Part shown: one piece after another, positions 49,201 to 58,200 of the stretch | Position numbering within the stretch: the first letter of the stretch is position 1 | Layout of the letters: every line of letters starts with the position of its first letter | From: Haemonchus contortus | Lineage: Eukaryota > Nematoda > Chromadorea > Rhabditida > Trichostrongylidae | Length of the DNA stretch: 64,000 nucleotides | NCBI GenBank assembly: GCA_000469685.2 | Contig: LS997565.1 | Location: 10,980,505 to 11,044,504 of the forward strand | Direction: 5' to 3' | Program-made: the position numbers and the translations under genes | The notes under the pieces: model-generated | Told to the model about the DNA's origin: nothing | Databases searched by the model: none | The model's input: only the letters and a program-made list of their open reading frames with translations

Positions 49201-52200
49201 AAGGGAATACCATGTATGAGTACAGGTGGCGTACCATTTAATATAACCAACGGTACCGTCCGAATAGCAAACGAACACCAACGCTTCAAAGTTCTGGCGC
49301 CTTAGGCTGTTAGAGTAGGTTCAGCCCCTTTGGGAAGGCTAAAGTCACATTTAGCCAACGTGGCGCAACGGCTGCAGGCGGCTCTCCATTTCTTGATTTC
49401 AAAAGGTCGAATCCAGCCTTCTCCGACCGAGTGCACTCTGTTTGCTTGGGAGAATCAAGTTCAGCGTTTTCGAAACAAGTTCAATAGCCATTGTAATGGG
49501 ACCGCTTAATCGGCTAATGTACTTGTGACAAAGGGTTCAGACCCTGTCCTTCTTCTAGTGAGTCACTGTTTGCAACAATAAAACATCCAGATAAGATCTA
49601 CTGCTTGGGAGAGCCCAACATTCACTGGACTTTGGCAAACTAGATCAAAATAAAAGTGTGTTCCCGTTTAGTGCTCCCTCGATTGGTCCTAGGCTTTATG
49701 GACCATTTTACGCTACAAAAGACAGAAGTTCGCAAGATGCATGTCTCTAATAATGTATGCGTGGGATGGTGACGTACAAGACCCCATTAATCAGTTGCTG
49801 GCAATAAAATACAATCATAAAAATAAATCATCAGCGAGGTTGAGGTTATACTCGACGAAAGCGTGAAAAACGCCCTGCTCGATGAGTAGGGACTGAAGGT
49901 CTGCTGGACCCAAACACAAATAGCAAACGAGTTCGTCTTAGGTACTTCAATGGCAGATGGGATCGTCACTACACCATATCTCTTTTTCTTTCGAATCATT
50001 CTTCAAATAGGAAAGCAAAGTGTGGGGCCCCTGCACGTCAGAGCCTTCTTCCTTCTTTCCCTTTTTAAAGAACCACACTTTTGGAGATATTTTGAGTTCT
50101 CGAGGACCATCAGTCGTTTACGTCACGGCCAAGGGCAACTACATCAAAGCATAGTTGTCTCAAGAAATTACATCAATATGGTGACAGTTGTCCTTATGTA
50201 CTTTTCCAGAATGGTTCCATAACCGCTTCATCATGGCCGTTATAAGTGCAAAGCTATTTTATAGTCAAAGCAATCACCATTGTGAAATCATCGTTAAAAA
50301 ATCACGAAACTGTTGAAATTACAGTCATTGTACCTTCTATTACTATTTAATTCGATCATTATTATTTACAATATTATTCAAGACTGAAAAACATGAAACA
50401 TAAAGTGGAAAAAACATGAACTACAGTAATTGGGAATCATAAAAAGGGTGATTTTCAATGATGTCTTTTCATAAAAACGAAGCGGCTTTTGTGATACTTA
50501 TTTACCAAGTATTTGTGATAAAGTACCCAAAATAGCATATTTCTAAACCCTTTTGCATGGAAGCCCATCCATTTGTTCTAACTTCCGAACTACCTTAACT
50601 GAGAGAGAGACGAAGAGAGGCATTACCAGTAATGTCAACTGATAAATATGATAAAAAAAGGCTTGAAAAGGCATCGATGGATAAGAAACGCGAGCCATTA
50701 GGCCTCTACAGCCACTAGAAAAATGGTTCAGGTGAGGGTAGGTTATGCTCTGGGTCAGGAGGTGCTATCGTGGCCATATCTACCCCGTGGTCACCGCTAG
50801 CGGCGAACTCAGGTCACTTCTTAAAACCATGTTCAAAAATGAATGAAGATACGGAAAGCAAGAAGTTGCGAAAAAGGAAGTTTGAAGAGAAAATTTCATC
50901 AAAAAATATCTCATTGATGCCTGGCAAGATGCCAACCTTGAAAACCGGTGACTTGACTCGCTGTGTGGTGACCTAATTCCAATGTTACTATCGTCATGGG
51001 ACCTCCTGACCCATGATGTCATATAAGCCACATATTCCGGCATAAATGAAATTCCAGTGGCCCTGACGGATGCGAATTCGAAATAAGATCCCTGGCTTCT
51101 ACGTACGTTGGTGACGTCTTTTCGTATTATCCCATTTCCAAACGATTACAATTACAATTACTCCTTTCCCGTAGCGCTTCAAATCCAACGGGATCGGAAA
51201 AAGCGCAAGAAACAAGAACGAACTATTCAAGTGTCATTCGCCAAAGAGTGGATTTATTTCATCTCCGAATAATAGGAACAGAGAAAATTTTGAAAAAAAC
51301 AATCAATTGTTCCATATTGTAATGAGAATGAAATGAATTAATTTCTCAAAAATTTTCAGGAAATCATTATGCTTTTGACGTAGACCGATATAAGCCGACG
51401 CTTGTGTGCTAAATGAATGCTTTTTTTGACCCCAGTGAACTGTCCCGGGTGGTCCCATCCCCATTGGCATCCCGCTAATCCTGAATAAATTGGATCCTAA
51501 AAAGGCAAAGGATGTGGCTGATGCCGATGCAGTTTGATTTACATCACCAGTTCAGGAGGATCAAACCTCCCATTTGGGGGCAACCAGTAGCTACCATGCT
51601 TCCTGTGGGGAAAAGGCATGACTTAAGCTCGGCGAGTTTAGATCCGAATATTCCCAAAAAAACGTCAAAGCGCTACGCTTTTCCAGGGATGAACGATCGG
51701 TTTTTCGGGTTTCATCCCTTATCGCTGAAGGATTAGGTAAGGTGTGGCTGGAGAATAGTACACGGACGGCGGCTGTTTAGTGAGCCTGGCTTCCATCCGA
51801 CAGACTTTCCTTTTGGATCAAATGAGCACATAGATGATTAGCATGTGCAAGAGTCACATCCTGCACATGTGCAAGATGTGACCCTTGCAAAGACATCTCA
51901 CATAGTTGCACTGGAAAACCGGCAGGCTCCCCGTTTAGCGGCCGCTGATAGATTCTGCAAGATCCACTGTACAAGTACCAGTACCAAAGTACTTAGATTT
52001 CCAATTCCCATACGAAAAAACATTCAAAAGCGAAACCCATCAACCCAGTCAATTTTAGCACGGGTCTCCACAAATTCGAAGCGGAGGGGGGGGGGGGGTA
52101 AATTGATGAAATCTAAACAGTAGAATCTTTCTCAGATTGATTATGAAGTGGTCATTTTGATAGCTATTTAAAGAGACAGAAGGTCACTGTATAAACACTC

Positions 52201-55200
52201 CACTTATTGGAAGGAAACTACGGGATACGCCACGTATTTGGGCCTTACTCTAAACGGAAGTAAGCGATGGACATTTAAAATGAGCAATGACTGAAAGGAA
52301 ACCCTCTGGTGCCCCTTCCTACGCTTTTAGGTCATATTCAGCAATGTTGAGATCTTAGAGAGGCAAGAGAATCGTTTGGTCCTAATCGAGAAAAACTGAA
52401 GAACTCTTGAGAGTAGTGGCAGGGACGAATACAGTCTGGATGGTCTTACTTAATACTCCTGAGCAACTGTTTCTTCTCACGACCCACTGTTCGGGATTCA
52501 TAACCGTCACCCGTGCGATATAGTGCAGTCATCTGAGTCCTTTACCTATTCCTTACCCGAATAAGCGTTGACTCAGGTCATCCGAGCCAGCTTTCGCTTG
52601 GTAGTTGCCTATGTGACATCCTAGAATCCAAAGGCTCGTTCAAAAGAACTGGGCCCAGAAAGGCTTTTAGAATATGGTAGATACATGAACTACCCGAACT
52701 CCGAACGGAACTGACGTATGGAGCCCAGTTGAAATAGGCACTTCATTGGAAGCAATCAAGCCTTGCAGGTTGGCCTTTGTAGCTCTAGAGGAAGAGGACG
52801 AACGCATAATCAATTCAAGAGAGAAAACGTATCCCAAAATCGAATCGCCCCAATCTCCAAGGATCCTTAAAAAGCTCTATAATCGTGCAGTAGTCAGATA
52901 CAGCTTTAAATTCCTCGTCATAAATCGTTTTCGAGGTTCTGGATAGTCTTGAAAAGTAGATTCCCCTTAAACTATAACAATCCGTCTTATTCAACTCTCC
53001 CTTTAAGAATTCAACAAAAACTTCCAGCTCTTTTGCAAGAGCTCTCCAACAGATGGATGTTTCAGAAAGCACTTCCACACAGTTCAAAGTCGTCTTCATT
53101 ATTCATGACTGCCGATTTTTCGGTATTATAGCGGACGCTAACATCCAAATTTCAGCCAGACCCTAAGAACTCATCCAAAAATGGAATCTTGGTCATGAAG
53201 CAAAGCGATCGGTGATGCGGTAGACGGTAGATGTTCCTCCTGTCTTCAGTCCTGTTGTGTGTAGTGGTGGTTATGATGATAACCACTAGAGTGGTCTTAT
53301 CCTTATGTTGTTGAGGCTATATAAATGAGAGTTCGGTATGGTGGTAGTTCATTCCTGCCCAGTCTACTTCGCCTCCAGCTGTATCGGCAGTGCTTTCCAA
53401 TAAACGTCGTATCCAGTATCTGTTCTGCTGCAAGGCTATCAAGACAGTAGTGGAACACAACAGTGGCGATCAGGATATTTGGAAGATCACGCCGGACATA
53501 CGACTATATCCAACTAGCGACTATCCTTGTATATTCGACTCCGACAAGAGAACCTGAACTCGCAGATAAGTTACCCAGACGATTTTAGTCACTCCAGAGC
53601 AGCACCTGAGTGGGATAAGCCTCACTCATTAAGGAGAGGACACTTTTGTTCATTCGATTTTCTTTATTGGGTTTCTGCTCTTTTCTTGTTTGTCAACGAT
53701 GGTTGGTGGAACCATGGACACAACGACAATGTTGTCGATGTTTACACAACTCATGGAGGAGCAAAGGAGTGCTATGTCATCAATGATGTCAACAATTATG
53801 AAGGAGCAGAAGGACATCATAGCAAGGGTCATTGACAGCGTCCCAGAGCATGATCAAAGGGTCCGCAAGGCAGAAGAGCCATTGGCACTCCCAAATGTGA
53901 TGGCAGCCTTGAGCAACCGCATCGAGAAATTCATTTTCGACCCGGATGCCGACATGAGCTTTACAAAATGGTTCTCGAGATACAAGGAGGTGTTTTCCGA
54001 AGATGCGAAACAACTGTCGGAAAATAACAAGGTTAGGTTACTATGTGAGAAACTGGATTCAGTGACATTCGACAAGTACCAGAGGCATATTCTACCCAAG
54101 GATGTTTCCCAAATTGGATTCGATGAGACGGTAGAAGTACTCAAGCAGCTGTTCGATTACAAAGCTTCGTTGTTCACAACAAGGTATCAGTGCCTCAAGC
54201 TGGAGAAGAGCGATGCAGAGGACTATCTTACGTATACGGGCCGCGTGAATGAATTCTGTGAAAAGGCGAAGATCCACGAACTGGACTCTGATGGAATCAA
54301 GTGTCTTCTGTGGATTTTTGGCCTGAAGTCACAGCAAGAAGCAGAAATCAGACAAAGGTTGATCGCAATACTCGATAGAGAGCACAAAGCTGGGAGAAGC
54401 GTGTCTCTTCACGAGTTGCATAAAGAATGTGAAAATTTCCTAAGCCTTAGGAGGGACAGTGAGATCGTAGCGGGATATACGAAAACGGTCGAAGCAGCAA
54501 TCGTAGAAAAGCGGAATGAAATCGAATGCTTCAACTGCGAAGGCAATCACTATGCACGCCAGTGTAAGTCCAAACCCTGGTTCTGCAAGAAATGCAGAAA
54601 AACTGGACACAAGGAGAAATTTTGTGACATCCTACGACAGAAGAAGCCAGTCGTTCAAGACGAAACGACGAAGAAAGTCTGGAAAAGAAACCGCGAAGCC
54701 AAGGGGGGAAGGAAAGCCCCAAGAAGACAAGTGCGAACAGTTGAGATTGCAAATGCAGCTATTGAAGCAGACTGTCCTCGTATGTACATCGATGCAGTAG
54801 TGAACAACTGCGACGTCAGATTTCTACTGGACACAGGATCCGACATCACACTGCTGAACGAGAACACTTGGAAGATGATGGGATCCCCAGTATTGGAAAG
54901 GACAAATATCGTTGTGAAAAATGCCAGCGGAGAAAATATGAAGATCTATGGAAAATTGAAATGCCAGATCAAAATGAAGGGCGTCGAAACAAAAGGTTAT
55001 GCATATGTGACGCCGTATAATTCGCTCATTGGCCTCGAATGGATACGAGCGAATGAAGAGATGAAGTATCATTTGGAGATGATGGCAGCGGAAGTAAAGA
55101 TGACATCCATGGTCAAAATAGAAGAAGAGTTGAAGAAAACTTATCCAGGAGTCTTTGAAGAAGGATTGGGCTGCTGCACTAAAGAACATGTTGATTTGCA

Positions 55201-58200
55201 GCTTAACCCGAATGTGCGCCCAGTGTTCTGTAATAGTCGTCCGGTACCCCATGCAGCACTAGAAGCTGTGAACGCAGAACTAGAGAGGCTAGTGCACATC
55301 AATGTTATTGAACCAGTCAGCCATAGTGAGTGGGCCGCACCAATCGTTTGCGTGAAGAAGCAAAACGGAAAATTGAGAATATGTGCTGATTTCTCAAATG
55401 GGCTGAACAGAGCGTTGCAGTCTTACGGCTATCCTTTACCAATACCAGAAGATATTTTTGCATCCTTAAACGGAGGAACAATCTTCTCGCAAATCGATTT
55501 ATCGGACGCATACCTACAGTTGGAACTTTCCGAAGAATCGAAGAAGAAAGTCGTCATAAACACGCACAAGGGACTGTTCAGATACAATCGACTGCCTTTT
55601 GGAATCAAGACTGCACCAGGGATTTTCCAGCAAGTGATGAATAAGATGGTGACTGGACTACAAGGTGTAGCTACCTATCTGGACGATATCTTAGTGAGTG
55701 GCAGGAACGAACAAGAGCATAGAGAAAATCTTCTTGCAGTGTTCAGAAGAATAGCTGACTATGGATTCAAGATACGTCTAGACAAGTGTACATTTGCCAG
55801 ACCAGAAATACAATATCTCGGTTTTATTTTGGACAAGAATGGAAGAAGACCCAATCCAGAGAAAATCAAAGCCATAAAGAATATGGATGAGCCGAAAAAT
55901 ATTGTGCAATTGAGATCTTTTCTGGGAATGATTACATACTACTCCGTTTTCGTGCCAACAATGAAGACTCTCCGTGGACCGCTAGATGCCTTACTCAGAA
56001 AGGATGTGAAGTGGAGGTGGACTTCCAAGGAACATGAAGCATTTGAAAAACTGAAGACAGCATTGTCAAGTGATGCCAATCTTGCTCACTACGACCCTCA
56101 GCAGAAGATAGTTGTGGCGGCTGACGCTTGTGATTATGGTATTGGATGCGTTATCTCGCATAGATACGAAGATGGTTCGGAGAAACCTATTGCACATGCT
56201 TCAAGGTCACTGTCAGACGCTGAGAAGAAGTACTCACAGATTGAAAAGGAAGCTCTTGGACTCGTTTTTGCAGTCAAGAAGTTTCACAAGTACTTGTTCG
56301 GAAGAAAGTTTTTACTGTTGACAGACCATAAGCCACTGTTAGCAATTTTCGGAGACAAGAAAGGTGTTCCAGTATACTCCGCAAATCGGCTTATGAGGTG
56401 GGCCACAATTCTGCTTGGATACGATTTTGACATTGAGTATGTCAAAACCACGCAGTTCGGGCAAGTGGATGGTCTCTCAAGACTGATGCAGAAGCACAAT
56501 GTTTCGGACGAAGATGTGGTTGTAGCAGCAGTGGAAAATGACGTTTCCAGATTGCTGAAGGATTGCATCAGAAGACTACCACTGACCCATGAGCATATCA
56601 GAGATAGTACCGCGAAGGACTCTTTACTCAAGAATGTCAAGGCATGTGTGAAGTCCGGTAAATGGTCGAAGGTCAATTCCAAACTGTCGCCGTTTTTCAA
56701 CAGAAGAGGAACGCTATCAATTGTTGATGGTTGTCTCATGATGGCAGAAAGAGTTGTCGTTCCGGAAGAACTACAGAGCAGAGTTTTGAAGGAACTGCAC
56801 GCTGGTCATCCAGGAATCGTACGGATGAAAAAGCTCGCCAGAAGTTACGTGTATTGGCCGAACCTTGACAAGGACTGTGAAGAATTAGTGCGAAACTGTT
56901 CAAGATGTCAAGAATATGCGAAGAATCCCATCAAGGCTCCTTTGGAAGCTTGGTCGACACCAGCTTATGTGTGGCAGAGGATTCACATCGACTTCGCAGG
57001 ACCTGTTTTTGGACTATTTTATTTGGTTGTTGTAGATTCTTACAGTAAATGGCCGGAAATCATCGAAATGACAAGTATCTCTGCAAGCCAAACGGTGAAA
57101 GAACTGAAGAAGATGTTTGCAAGATATGGAATCCCGCAAACCATCGTCAGCGACAACGGAACCCAGTTTACGTCGGAGCAATTCAGGATGATGTGCGAAG
57201 AAGGAGGAATCACGCACGTGAAAATTGCTCCCTACCACCCGCAATCAAACGGACAAGCCGAACGGTTCGTTGACACACTAAAACGAGGTATTAAGAAACT
57301 CAAGGGGGAGGAGAAGCCGTCGGAAGAGACATTGAACGTAATCCTTCAAGCATACCGGACAACTCCAAACGACTGTTTGAACAACAGCACACCAGCGGAA
57401 GTGTTTTTAGGAAGAAAACTCCGCACACGGTTGAGTCTGCTATGTCCGATGGAAATGTCGCTCACGCCACCTTCTGAAGAAAGTCGGAAGAAAATGATCG
57501 AGCAGTTTAACAGGAGAAACAATGCCGTTCCAAAAGAATTTGAAATTGGCCAAGCAGTGTATGCTCAGGTATGGAGAGCGCCATAGTTCACCTGGAAAGA
57601 AGGTATCATCACCAGACGGATCGGTAAAGTCAACTACGAAGTTGATCTGAGTGGAAGAATAACGAGAAAACACGCAAATCAGTTACGTCGTCGAGACACA
57701 AAATCACCTCCGAGCTATGGAGACAAGTCGTTGCTGACATTGCTCGAGACGCTCGAATTGGACGACGAGTGGAAGCGAAGAGAGGAGACCACACAAACTA
57801 CAGATGCTGCTGCTCTAGGACGACGAGAACAAGAAGTCGAGGTACCACTACGACGCTCGAAGAGAATAAGAAGACCTGTACAAAGATATCCAGACACTTC
57901 TCGTTAGTTTGCTTGTTGAGTGTTGAATTGCATTCCCTCTTGAATTGTAAAAGTAGAAAGTTGACTATGTTGTACACCTTTCTTTCTACTGGGGGAGGTG
58001 TTGTGTGTAGTGGTGGTTATGATGATAACCACTAGAGTGGTCTTATCCTTATGTTGTTGAGGCTATATAAATGAGAGTTCGGTATGGTGGTAGTTCATTC
58101 CTGCCCAGTCTACTTCGCCTCCAGCTGTATCGGCAGTGCTTTCCAATAAACGTCGTATCCAGTATCTGTTCTGCTGCAAGGCTATCAAGACAGTAGTGGA

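Noticed and set aside
53690..53698. TTG start three codons before the gag-pol ATG
   Set aside because: A eukaryotic element would be expected to use ATG, and ATG 53699 is in frame immediately downstream.
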